DNA from: Sphaerisporangium sp. TRM90804
GTDB lineage: Bacteria; Actinomycetota; Actinomycetes; Streptosporangiales; Streptosporangiaceae
NCBI RefSeq assembly: GCF_029846175.1
Contig: NZ_JARWAC010000034.1
Span: 1 to 61,929 of the forward strand
Reading direction: 5' to 3'
Length of the DNA: 61,929 bases
Part shown: positions 33,980 through 43,604 of the stretch, piece after piece
Position numbering within the stretch: the first letter of the stretch is position 1
How the letters are laid out: each line of letters opens with the position of its first letter
Position numbers and translations under genes: made by a program
The notes under the pieces: generated by a model
Seen by the model: only the letters and a program-made list of their open reading frames with translations
Database searches by the model: none
What the model was told of the DNA's origin: nothing

Positions 33980-34267
33980 TCAGTCCCAGGTGGTGCCGTT
34001 GTCGTCGGCGGGGATCTCGCCCTCGGCCAGCAGCTTGGCGGAGTCCCAGGTCGTGCCGTCGTCGTCGCTGGTGGAGGCGGAGTCCCAGGTGGTGCCGTCC
34101 TTGTCGGCGGGGGTGTCCCAGGTGGTGCCGGCCACGACGTGGGTGCTTGGGGCGTACTCGGCGGCCTGGCTCGTGGCGGCGTAGAGGCCGATCGCGGCGG
34201 TGAGGGAGACGGCGGCGGAGACGAAGCCGGCGGAGATCTTGGCGGTGAGGGAGGTCGTGGAGTTCAT
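33980..34267 (-). CDS. Secreted acidic peptide with four GTTWD repeats
   Basis: Protein of 95 residues with ribosome site GAGGAAAAAG. A signal peptide (hydrophobic core residues 11-31, likely cleavage near ATSQAA) leaves a mature part of about 59 residues. GTTWD occurs at residues 47-51, 58-62, 71-75 and 91-95, the last at the very C-terminus. Three are preceded by D-x-D/N: DKDGTTWD, DDDGTTWD and DDNGTTWD, which resemble calcium-binding loops. It has no cysteine. Similar short secreted peptides occur in other actinobacteria from memory, but I do not know a named family. Alternatives are a RiPP precursor, an extracellular metal-binding peptide or a spore-surface peptide. Confidence 0.75.
   Translation of the reverse strand: MNSTTSLTAKISAGFVSAAVSLTAAIGLYAATSQAAEYAPSTHVVAGTTWDTPADKDGTTWDSASTSDDDGTTWDSAKLLAEGEIPADDNGTTWD
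33983..34129. repeat. Four 15-bp coding repeats (GTTWD)
   Basis: GTCCCAGGTGGTGCC and close variants occur at 33983-33997, 34043-34057, 34082-34096 and 34115-34129 on the plus strand, encoding GTTWD on the minus strand. Spacing differs, so the repeats are not a simple array. The gap 33514-33979 holds no gene I can support. Confidence 0.75.
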
Positions 34268-34450
34268 TTCTTTTTCCTCTTTCCGGTGGTTGTTTTGTTT
34301 TCTTCTCGCACAACCAACTCTCCGCTTTTCGAGGCTTCGGAACCAGATGAATGGACGGCAGCAAGCTGCCCGCCGCTGGCACCTTGCTGCCACCCTCCGC
34401 GGCCCGCCCCCATTGGCTCGGGCGCGGCGGCGGCGGTAGCTTCGTCGTTC

Positions 34451-34898
34451 ATGAGCGCGCCTGAGACCACCGATGTGACCGTGAGAACCGCCGTGCCCGG
34501 CGACGTGGAGGCGGTGCTCGCCTTCTGGCGGGAGGCCGGGTACAACACCGCCGGGCGGAACGACACGCTCGACGCGGTGGAGCGCCTGGTCAGCCGCGAT
34601 CCCGAGGCCCTGCTGATCGCCGAGATCGACGGGCGGACGGTGGGCACGCTGGTCGCCGGCTGGGACGGCTGGCGGTGCCACCTCTACCGGCTGGCGGTCG
34701 ACGCCGGACACCGCCGCAGGGGCGTCGCGCGCACCCTGCTGGCGGCCGCCGAGGCACGCTTCGCCCGGCTCGGCGGCACGCGTCGACGCCATGGTGGAGG
34801 AGGCCAACGAGCAGGCCCACCAGGCGTGGACGGCCCTGGGCTACACCTCACAGCCCGGGGTGGCCCGCTGGGTCAAGCGGTTGAACGCCGGCTCCTGA
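34451..34898 (+). pseudogene. Frameshifted GNAT acetyltransferase
   Basis: The first frame encodes an N-acetyltransferase: TVRTAVPGDVEAVLAFWREA at the start, and the acetyl-CoA-binding segment RLAVDAGHRRRGVARTLLAAAE. It then runs out at RLGGTRRRHGG. In a different frame the missing end follows directly: DAMVEEANEQAHQAWTALGY and ARWVKRLNAGS, with a stop at 34896-34898. The total of 448 bases is one more than a multiple of three. The change lies near 34778-34785 in a CG-rich run, consistent with loss of two bases (or one extra). It is either a pseudogene or a sequencing error. Confidence 0.8.
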
Positions 34899-35041
34899 CC
34901 CCCGAGCCGGCGTGCGGCCGGGCCCGCCCGCGGGCGCACGCGAGAGTGCGCCCGCATCCCGGGCGGCGAAGCGACCGGCGCGTCAGACCGCCCGGTCGGC
35001 CACGATGGGGGTGAGGGCCGTCACCGACGCGAGAGGCACCC

Positions 35042-35386
35042 ATGAAGTACATGCTGCTGCTGTTCGACCCGGAGAACTACTGGGAGTCGGTGTCGGAGGA
35101 GGAGATGACCACCGCGCTGACCGAGCACCAGGAGTTCGCGCGCTACCTGCGCGAGCGGGGCGTCGAGTTCTCCGGGCAGGCGGTGCACCCCGGGCAGGAA
35201 GCCGTCACCGTGCGGCCCTCCGCCAACGGCCCGCAGGTCGTCAAGGAGCCGTTCGTCGAGCTCAAGACCGACTTCGCGGGCTACTACCTGATCGACTGCG
35301 CCGGCCTGGACGAGGCCCTGGAGATCGCCCGGCACTGCCCGATGGGCGCGGGCGTCGAGGTGCGCCCCGTCTGGGAGGCCCCCTGA
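35042..35386 (+). CDS. YCII-related protein
   Basis: Protein of 114 residues of the YCII/DGPF-like family: MKYMLLLFDPENYWESVSEE at the start, central strand GQAVHPGQEAVTVR and GYYLIDCAGLDEALEIARHC near the end. These proteins often accompany ECF sigma factors. Function not established. A strong terminator separates it from the convergent groEL gene. Confidence 0.9.
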   Translation: MKYMLLLFDPENYWESVSEEEMTTALTEHQEFARYLRERGVEFSGQAVHPGQEAVTVRPSANGPQVVKEPFVELKTDFAGYYLIDCAGLDEALEIARHCPMGAGVEVRPVWEAP

Positions 35387-35402
35387 ACGGCCGGGCGACG
35401 CC

Positions 35403-35440
35403 AAAGGGCCACCCCCGGTGCGGTCCGGGGATGGCCCTTT
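35403..35440. terminator. Bidirectional terminator between YCII gene and groEL
   Basis: AAAGGGCCACCCCCGG (35403-35418), a 6-base loop and CCGGGGATGGCCCTTT (35425-35440) form a long stem with one mismatch. It lies between two convergent genes and ends in an AT-rich tip on either strand. Confidence 0.75.
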
Positions 35441-35462
35441 CGGTGAGGCGATGAGCCGGGGC

Positions 35463-37243
<1,781 letters not shown>

Positions 37244-37251
37244 CGAACTGT

Positions 37252-37278
37252 TTAGCACTCTACCCGGTCGAGTGCAAG
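37252..37278. promoter_or_regulatory. CIRCE element, distal, overlaps groEL promoter
   Basis: TTAGCACTC, 9 bases, GAGTGCAAG. On the minus strand the same span contains -35 TTGCAC (37277-37272) and -10 TAAACA (37254-37249) with 17 bases between. HrcA bound here would cover the promoter. Two sites 8 bp apart suggest cooperative repression. Confidence 0.88.
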
Positions 37279-37475
37279 CGGCAACCCCTATGACCTGGGC
37301 GGCACACGAATTCGCAGGGCCGGATACCAAATATTGGGCGGTTCTTCACATGCCGCCCCCCGACCGGACATAACGGAAGGCTCGGCCCGCCACCGAGCAT
37401 GACGGACCGAACCCTCCGACTACTGATCGGGAGAACCAGTGGGTTCCTTCGACGGCCGGCCGACGCCGACCGGCG

Positions 37476-37676
37476 TCACACCGTACGGACCGCCTCCGCC
37501 TGCGGACCCTTCTGGCCCTGTGTGATCTCGAACTCCACCCGCTGACCCTGTTCGAGCGAACGGTACCCCTCCGACAGGATCGCTGAGTAGTGGACAAACA
37601 CGTCCTTACCACCGTCTACCGCGATGAAGCCGTAGCCCTTGTCCGCGTTAAACCATTTGACGGTGCCCTGCGCCAC
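37476..37676 (-). CDS. CspA-family cold-shock protein
   Basis: Protein of 66 residues, the classical small cold-shock domain: RNP1 [10 protein letters not shown] and RNP2 DVFVHYSAI. It binds single-stranded RNA or DNA. Its leader is long (see regulatory entry), as usual for cold-shock mRNAs. It is upstream of groEL in the same direction. Confidence 0.95.
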   Translation of the reverse strand: MAQGTVKWFNADKGYGFIAVDGGKDVFVHYSAILSEGYRSLEQGQRVEFEITQGQKGPQAEAVRTV

Positions 37677-37857
37677 TTTCCGACTCCTCTTGCTGGGCTC
37701 TGGACCCCGCCCACTCCTCCGCGAGGCCCGTGACCTTCTCAGCCGAGAGACATGCGAACTCCTCGGCCACGTCGATCGTTCTCGACCATACCTGTGGCAA
37801 GGCTTGGCGCAACAGAGTCAATGACCAAACTCGTTCTTGACGATCGCCGCCGGCGGT

Positions 37858-37907
37858 AGGTGCCCGAATTTCGGCACCTGTTTAGTTAGTTGAGAATTGC
37901 ACTACAA
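37858..37907 (-). promoter_or_regulatory. csp promoter and leader hairpin
   Basis: On the minus strand, -35 TTGTAG (37907-37902), 17 bases, -10 TAAACA (37884-37879). A hairpin AGGTGCC / GGCACCT (37858-37879, 8-base loop) follows near the start of transcription. The resulting leader is about 190 bases. A second possible -10, TATGGT, lies nearer the gene. The -10 is the same as that of groEL. Confidence 0.5.
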
Positions 37908-37968
37908 GGGGCCCAGTAAGAACTTCTATTATGATAGATCACCAGATCCAGGGCCCGTAGACGCACGA

Positions 37969-37998
37969 ACGCCCGCATGTCCAGGGACATGCGGGCGT
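37969..37998 (-). terminator. Terminator downstream of moaD
   Basis: ACGCCCGCATGTCC (37969-37982) and GGACATGCGGGCGT (37985-37998) form a 14-bp perfect stem around AG; in practice the loop must open. It lies just after the moaD stop, ending the thrC-moaD transcript. Confidence 0.75.
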
Positions 37999-38015
37999 CG
38001 CGAGGTCGCGGAGAG

Positions 38016-38291
38016 TCAGCCTCCGGCCACAGCCGGGATGACGGAGATCTGGGCCCCGTCGGGCGTAGGGGTGTCCAGTCCCTCGGCGAAACGGACGTCC
38101 TCTTCCCCGACATAGACGTTGACAAAACGGCGGATCTTGCCCGTTTCGTCCAGAATACGGGCACCGATTCCGGGGTAGTCCGACTCGAGCTTCTGGAACA
38201 CCTCCCGCAGCGTGGCCCCTTCGCCGTTCACCTCAGAGGCGCCATCGGTGTAGGTGCGAAGAATCGTCGGAATCCGCACTGAAACACTCAT
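38016..38291 (-). CDS. MoaD/ThiS-family sulfur carrier
   Basis: Protein of 91 residues with a beta-grasp fold and C-terminal Gly-Gly (AVAGG). The start is MSVSVRIPTILR. Sulfur carriers are activated as thiocarboxylates by E1-like enzymes. It follows thrC by 13 bp in the same direction, a common actinobacterial pairing. The partner enzyme is not in the window. It could support cysteine, molybdopterin or secondary-metabolite sulfur transfer. Confidence 0.9.
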   Translation of the reverse strand: MSVSVRIPTILRTYTDGASEVNGEGATLREVFQKLESDYPGIGARILDETGKIRRFVNVYVGEEDVRFAEGLDTPTPDGAQISVIPAVAGG

Positions 38292-38304
38292 TTGTCGTGC
38301 CCTT

Positions 38305-39597
38305 TCAGGAGTTTTCCGCGACGGCCGCACGGAATGCGGAGAGCGAAGGCCGAATGACGGCGGTGGGGCGTGCCTCGGAGGACACCGCGTCGAGGGTCTT
38401 CAGACCGTCGCCGGTGTTGAGCACGACCGTCTCGGCGTCGGGGTCGAGCGCGCCGCCGACGAGCAGCTTGCGCAGCACGCCGACGGTGACGCCGCCCGCG
38501 GTCTCGGCGAAGATGCCCTCGGTGCGCGCCAGCAGCCGGATGGCGTCCACCACCTCGGCGTCGGTGACGTCCTCCACGGCTCCGCCCGTGCGGCGGGCGA
38601 TGTCGAGCACGTACGGCCCGTCGGCGGGGTTGCCGATGGCGAGCGACTTGGCGATGGTGTTCGGCTTCACCGGCCGCACGGTGTCGTGGCCGGCCTTGTA
38701 CGCGGTCGAGACCGGCGAGCAGCCCTCCGCCTGGGCGCCGAAGATCTTGTACGGCTTGTCGTCGACCAGACCGAGCCTGATCAGCTCCTTGAAGCCCTTG
38801 TCGATCTTCGTGAGCTGTGACCCGGACGCCACCGGCACGACGATCTGGTCGGGGATGCGCCAGCCGAGCTGCTCGGCGATCTCGTAGGAGAGGGTCTTGG
38901 ACCCCTCCGCGTAGTAGGGCCGCAGGTTGACGTTGACGAAGCCCCAGCGGTCGCTCATCGGGTCGCCGATGAGCTCCGAGCAGAAGCGGTTGACGTCGTC
39001 GTAGCTGCCCTCGATGCCGACCAGCCGCCCGCCGAACACCGAGGCCATGACGATCTTGGCCTCTTCGAGGTTCGACGGGATGAAGACGCAGGCGTCGAGC
39101 CCCGCGCGGGCCGCGGCGGCGGTCACCGCCCCCGCCAGGTTGCCCGTGGAGGAGCACGAAAGGGTGTGGAAGCCGAAGTTGCGTGCGGCCTCCAGCGCGA
39201 TGGCCACCACCCGGTCCTTGAAGGAGTGGGTGGGGTTGCCGGAGTCGTCCTTGACGTGCAGGCTGCGCATGCCCAGCTCTCGGGCCAGGTTGCGCGCCGG
39301 GACCAGCTTGGTCCACCCCGGCGCGAGGTTGGGCTTGGAGGCGACGTCGGCGGGCACCGGCAGCAGGGCCCGGTAGCGCCAGATGTCGGCCGGCCCGGCC
39401 TCGATCTGCCGGCGGGTCACCGGGGCGGCGTCGCCCTCGGGGGAGTTCCAGGTGTAGGCCACTTCGAGTGGCCCGAAACACTCCGCGCAGGCGAAGAGCG
39501 GGCCGAGGTCGTAGCGGGTTCCGCATTCGCGGCACGCGAGTGCCACGGCGGGTCCGAAGTCGAGCGAAGTCTTAGTCTCAGCGGTTGCGAGCGCCAT
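38305..39597 (-). CDS. thrC: Threonine synthase
   Basis: PLP-dependent enzyme of 430 residues converting O-phosphohomoserine to threonine. The start carries a Cys-rich segment (CRECGTRYDLGPLFACAECFG). The PLP-Lys lies in KDDSGNPTHSFKDR, and SSTGNLAGAV binds phosphate. This is the shorter plant-like or actinobacterial thrC type. A SAM-I riboswitch lies in its leader, so expression should fall or change when S-adenosylmethionine is abundant. It is cotranscribed with moaD. Confidence 0.95.
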   Translation of the reverse strand: MALATAETKTSLDFGPAVALACRECGTRYDLGPLFACAECFGPLEVAYTWNSPEGDAAPVTRRQIEAGPADIWRYRALLPVPADVASKPNLAPGWTKLVPARNLARELGMRSLHVKDDSGNPTHSFKDRVVAIALEAARNFGFHTLSCSSTGNLAGAVTAAAARAGLDACVFIPSNLEEAKIVMASVFGGRLVGIEGSYDDVNRFCSELIGDPMSDRWGFVNVNLRPYYAEGSKTLSYEIAEQLGWRIPDQIVVPVASGSQLTKIDKGFKELIRLGLVDDKPYKIFGAQAEGCSPVSTAYKAGHDTVRPVKPNTIAKSLAIGNPADGPYVLDIARRTGGAVEDVTDAEVVDAIRLLARTEGIFAETAGGVTVGVLRKLLVGGALDPDAETVVLNTGDGLKTLDAVSSEARPTAVIRPSLSAFRAAVAENS

Positions 39598-39614
39598 GAA
39601 GCGAGGCCTTTCCC

Positions 39615-39772
39615 CTCATCTTCGCCCGCGACCACCTTGGTCACGGGCCGGAATTGGCACCTGTCCCGGCCGGTCTCACTGGTCGCGAGGCGCCATTCGG
39701 AGACGCGATCGACCACAGCCGGGAGGGTTGCCGGGGCTTCGCAGGGCCGGTCCCTCCACCCCTCTGGATGAG
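39615..39772 (-). promoter_or_regulatory. SAM-I (S-box) riboswitch ahead of thrC
   Basis: The minus-strand leader carries the S-box core. It starts CTCATCCAGAGGGGTGGAGG and ends GATGAG, so P1 is the perfect pair CTCATC/GATGAG (39772-39767 with 39620-39615). Between them are GGACCGGCCCTGCGAAGCCC, CCGGCAACC and GGTGCCAATTCCGGC, all invariant-like S-box parts. The 3' strand of P1 overlaps GAGGGGAAAGG, the thrC ribosome site, so ligand binding probably hides it and blocks translation. No terminator stem is needed. Confidence 0.92.
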
Positions 39773-40033
39773 CAAATATTCAGTTGTCGGCCTGCCGACG
39801 CAGGCCAATAGAACCATACCTCGTTTCTCCACCCGTGTGACCCCAGACCTCACCACCCGGGACCCGTGACCGTGCGACCCCGGCCCGGACACCTCGCCAA
39901 CCCCAGGGCGGCCCCCCGCGCTCTCCGGTCGCGGCGCCCGCGCGCCGGGGCACCCCGGCCCTCGGCCCGGCCGGCGGTCCCGCCGGTGCCCACGCCGTGC
40001 GGGACGGCCGCGTAGGCGCGGCGTGCCCGGCGC

Positions 40034-40597
40034 TCAGGCGCGAAGGTCGTAGGCGTCGCCCAGCGCCGCCTTGATGTACTTCCTGGCCTGGTGGATGCGC
40101 GACTTCACCGTGCCCAGCGGTATGCCGAGCTGCTCGGCGACCTCGTTGTAGTCGAGCTCGCAGATGTCGCGCAGCACGAGCGCCTGCGCCAGGTCGGGCC
40201 GCTGGGACTCCAGCGCCTCCATGGCGTCCAGCAGGTCGAGCCGCGACCCGGCGATGACGCTCACCCGGCGCGGGTCGGCCCGCAGCTCGGGAAGGTGCTC
40301 GTCGGCCTGCTCGGCCGACCGCCGCTTGAGCGTGCGGTAGGTCGTCCTGGCGCAGTTGGTGGTGACGATGTGCAACCAGGTGGAGAATCGTGCCCTGCCC
40401 TCGAACCTGCCGATGTTGCGCGCGACGGCGAGCAACGTATCCTGGCAAGCCTCCTCCGCGTCCTGGTGGTAGGGCAGAAGCCGCCCGCAATGGCGTAGGA
40501 CGTCCGGTTCGACGCGGCGGAGGAGCTCTCCAAGCGATCGGTGGTCGCCTCGGGCGGCGGCGTGGGCCAGCTCTTCGGTCGTCTCGTCAAGCGCCAT
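40034..40597 (-). CDS. ECF RNA polymerase sigma factor
   Basis: Protein of 187 residues with sigma region 2 (YHQDAEEACQDTLLAVARNI and FSTWLHIVTTNCARTTYR) and region 4 (CELDYNEVAEQLGIPLGTVK). No anti-sigma gene is next to it. The 436-bp leader of thrC separates them. Between 39773 and 40033 I see no gene; the stretch holds the start of the thrC transcript. Regulator partner unknown. Confidence 0.94.
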   Translation of the reverse strand: MALDETTEELAHAAARGDHRSLGELLRRVEPDVLRHCGRLLPYHQDAEEACQDTLLAVARNIGRFEGRARFSTWLHIVTTNCARTTYRTLKRRSAEQADEHLPELRADPRRVSVIAGSRLDLLDAMEALESQRPDLAQALVLRDICELDYNEVAEQLGIPLGTVKSRIHQARKYIKAALGDAYDLRA

Positions 40598-40761
40598 GTC
40601 CGAGCCCCCTCCGACCGTCCATGCGTTGCCGCCCGCCTGCCCACGAGCACATCTTATTGAGGGCGTAAATTTTAGTGACCGCGGCCCACGTGCGCATCAC
40701 AGCGGAGAGGTACGGCGAGGGATGACCGCCACGGCGGCGGGCGAGGAGTGGTGATGGGCGG

Positions 40762-42189
40762 ATGAACACAGTTCTGCTGGCCTCCAATCGGGGCCCCGTG
40801 TCGTTCACGCTGGCGGACGACGGCACGCTTTCCATGCGCCGCGGCGGCGGCGGCATGGTCTCCGGCCTGTCGGAGATCGCCAAGGCGTCCGACATGCTGT
40901 GGGTGTGCGCCGCGCTGTCCGACGGCGACCGCAGCGCCGTGCGTCTCGCGCCGGGCGGGCGCCTCGACCAGGCGGGCTACGACACCGGCGCGGTGCGCAT
41001 GCTGGAGATCCCGCCGGCGACGTTCCACCGCGCCTACAACGCGGTGGCCAACTCCACGCTGTGGTTCGTCAACCACCTGCTCTACAACATCCCCAACTCC
41101 CCGCACTTCGACATGCGGTTCCGGCGCGAGTGGGAGTCCTACCAGGACTACAACGCCGCGTTCGCGCTGGCATTGGCCGAGGAGGCCGCGCACGGCGCCC
41201 GGGTGATGATCCAGGACTACCACCTGACCCTCGCCCCGGCCATGCTCCGCGTCGAGCGCCCCGATCTGCGCATCGGCCACTTCTCCCACACCCCCTGGGC
41301 CCCGCCCGAGTACTTCTCCCTGCTGCCCGACGACATCGCCAGCGAACTTCTGTCGGGCATCCTCGGCGCCGACCACGCCGGATTCCTGGCCACCCGCTGG
41401 GCGTCGGCGTTCATGGACTGCTGCGAGGCCCTGCTCGGCGCGGTGGTCGACCGCGTGGAGCGCACGGTGACGTACGAGGGCAGGACGACACGCATCGGCG
41501 TGCACGCGCTGGGCGTGGACGGCGACGCGCTGTGGGCCAGAGCCCTGGAGCCGGACGTCGAGTCGCACATGACCGCCCTGCGCGACCGCGTCGGCGACCG
41601 CAAGCTGATCGTCCGCATCGACCGCACGGAGCTGTCCAAGAACATCGTGCGGGGCCTGTTCGCCTACCGGCAGTTCCTCACCGACCATCCCGAGTGGCAC
41701 GGCAGGGTCGTGCACCTGGCGTTCGCCTACCCCTCCCGGCACGACCTGCCCGAGTACCGCGAGTACACCGCCGCCGTCCAGCGCTGCGCCAAGGAGATCG
41801 AGGACGAGTTCGGCAGCGAGGAGTGGGACCCGCTGATCCTCAACGTGCACGACGACTACGCCCGTTCGCTGGCCGCGTACCGCATGGCCGACGTGCTGCT
41901 GGTCAACCCCATCCGCGACGGCATGAACCTCGTCGCCAAGGAGGGGCCGATCCTGGCCCCGCACTGCGCGCTGGTGCTGTCCAGGGAGGCGGGCGCGGCG
42001 GCCGAGCTGGGGGCCGACTCTCTGGTCGTCAATCCCTACGACGTCTCCGGCACGGCGCAGGCGCTGTACGACGCGCTGCTGCTGCCGGAGGACGAGCGGG
42101 CCAAGCGCGGGGTCCGTCTGCGCGCCGCCGCGACCGCCCTGCCCCCGACCCGGTGGTTCTCCGACCAGCTCGCCGCCCTGGAGCGCTGA
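40762..42189 (+). CDS. otsA: Trehalose-6-phosphate synthase
   Basis: GT20 glycosyltransferase of 475 residues that joins glucose from UDP- or GDP-glucose to glucose-6-phosphate. Seen: SNRGPVSF at the start, GGMVSGL, QDYHLTLAP, GHFSHTPW, DRTELSKNIVRG and the C-terminal VNPIRDGMNLVAKE. Trehalose protects spores and hyphae against drying and osmotic stress. otsB is 1.4 kb downstream, across an MFS gene, on the other strand. Confidence 0.95.
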   Translation: MNTVLLASNRGPVSFTLADDGTLSMRRGGGGMVSGLSEIAKASDMLWVCAALSDGDRSAVRLAPGGRLDQAGYDTGAVRMLEIPPATFHRAYNAVANSTLWFVNHLLYNIPNSPHFDMRFRREWESYQDYNAAFALALAEEAAHGARVMIQDYHLTLAPAMLRVERPDLRIGHFSHTPWAPPEYFSLLPDDIASELLSGILGADHAGFLATRWASAFMDCCEALLGAVVDRVERTVTYEGRTTRIGVHALGVDGDALWARALEPDVESHMTALRDRVGDRKLIVRIDRTELSKNIVRGLFAYRQFLTDHPEWHGRVVHLAFAYPSRHDLPEYREYTAAVQRCAKEIEDEFGSEEWDPLILNVHDDYARSLAAYRMADVLLVNPIRDGMNLVAKEGPILAPHCALVLSREAGAAAELGADSLVVNPYDVSGTAQALYDALLLPEDERAKRGVRLRAAATALPPTRWFSDQLAALER

Positions 42190-42308
42190 CCCGCGCACGC
42201 ACGCTTGGACGGCTGCCGGCGCATCAACCGTCATTCCGGTCATGCGGTGATGAACAGGTCGGTGATACCTTTCTGCGAGTTCGAGCGGTTCGAGGCACCG
42301 GGGGATCA

Positions 42309-43559
42309 TTGAGCTCGACCACGTCCGGCGGGTCGCGCGCCAGGCTCGTCAGAGACCGCCCCACCTGGCTGATCTACCTCCAGCTCTCCACCTTCTCCAC
42401 CTACCTGTACGGCCTGTCGGCCGCGCTTCCCCTGCTGCGCATCGACCAGGGGGTCTCCCAGGCGGTGGCGGGGCTGCACGGCACGGTCATGGCCGTCGGC
42501 AGCGTCATCAGCGGCCTGGCCATCCCCCGGCTCACCTCCCGGTTCGGCAGGCGGGGGGCGACCTGGCTAGGGCTGTTCGTGATGGCGGCGGGCACCCTGT
42601 GCGTCGCGGCCACCACGGCGCTGCCGGTGACCCTGCTCGGCTTCGGCCTGGCCAGCGGCGGCGGCTCGATCACGCTCTACGTCGGCATGTCGGTGCTGAG
42701 CGACCACCACGGCCCGGCCGGGCCCGCGGCGATCAACGAGGCGAACGCCGTGGGCGTCACCGTCGGCATCGGCGTGTCCTACCTGGTCAGCGTGCTGGCC
42801 CAGACCTCGCTCGGCTGGCGGTCGGCCATCCTGCTCACCCCCGTCGCCGCCTTGCTGCTGCTGGCGCTGATGGGCCGGGTGTGGGTGCCGTCCCTCGCCC
42901 CACCGCAGGACGCGCCCGCCTCCCCGCACGTGCCCCCCGTCCCGGGCCCGGCGGCCGGTCCGGCCGCCCGGCCGGCGGGTACGCCCTTCGGCTGGCGCTT
43001 CCACGCGGCCGGGGCGGTGCTGTTCTGCCTGGTGGCCATGGAGTTCCTGTTCAACGTCTGGGCCGCCAAGCTGCTGGCCGACCAGACGGGCATGACCGCC
43101 GCCGCCGCGGCCACCGGGCTCACGGCGTTCACCGTGGGGCTCGCCGTGGGCCGGTTCGCCGGCGGCGGCCTGGCGCTGCGGTTCAGCCCGGCGCTGCTGC
43201 TCACCGCGGGGCTGGTGGTGACGCTCGCCGGGTGGGCGCTCCTGTGGCTGAGCACCGAGCCGCTGCTCGCGTACTCGGGGCTGGCGGTCAGCGGGCTCGG
43301 TGTCGCGGTGCAGTTCCCGCTCGCCCTGTCGCGGCTGATCGCGGCCTCCGGCGGCCGTGCCGACCAGGCGGGCGCCGCGGGGTCGATCTGGGCCGGGGTG
43401 GCGGTCGGCGTCGGCCCGTTCACGCTCGGCGCGCTCGCCGACGGCTACGGAACCCACACGGCGTTCCTCATGGTCCCGCTGCTCATCACGGCCGCGATCG
43501 TGGGCATCGCCCTCAGCTCGGGCGGCCGCGCGCGGCTTCCCCGCCCCGCCGAAGGCTGA
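42309..43559 (+). CDS. MFS transporter between otsA and otsB
   Basis: Membrane protein of 416 residues with 12 helices, TTG start (LSSTTSGGS) with GGGGATC upstream. Loop motif LTSRFGRRGATWLG and a Pro-rich centre (DAPASPHVPPVPGPAAG) separate two halves. Substrate unknown; its position inside the trehalose genes may be coincidence. Confidence 0.82.
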   Translation: MSSTTSGGSRARLVRDRPTWLIYLQLSTFSTYLYGLSAALPLLRIDQGVSQAVAGLHGTVMAVGSVISGLAIPRLTSRFGRRGATWLGLFVMAAGTLCVAATTALPVTLLGFGLASGGGSITLYVGMSVLSDHHGPAGPAAINEANAVGVTVGIGVSYLVSVLAQTSLGWRSAILLTPVAALLLLALMGRVWVPSLAPPQDAPASPHVPPVPGPAAGPAARPAGTPFGWRFHAAGAVLFCLVAMEFLFNVWAAKLLADQTGMTAAAAATGLTAFTVGLAVGRFAGGGLALRFSPALLLTAGLVVTLAGWALLWLSTEPLLAYSGLAVSGLGVAVQFPLALSRLIAASGGRADQAGAAGSIWAGVAVGVGPFTLGALADGYGTHTAFLMVPLLITAAIVGIALSSGGRARLPRPAEG

Positions 43560-43569
43560 GAACCGAGGG

Positions 43570-43598
43570 TCGCGACCGGCCTCACCGGCCGGTCGCGA
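43570..43598. terminator. Convergent terminator between MFS gene and otsB
   Basis: TCGCGACCGGCC and GGCCGGTCGCGA, a 12-bp perfect stem with a 5-base loop, between stop codons of two convergent genes. Confidence 0.75.
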
Positions 43599-43604
43599 GG
43601 GCGC

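Noticed and set aside
33983..34129. CRISPR-like or MITE repeats
   Set aside because: Short repeats coincide exactly with codons for GTTWD in one reading frame.
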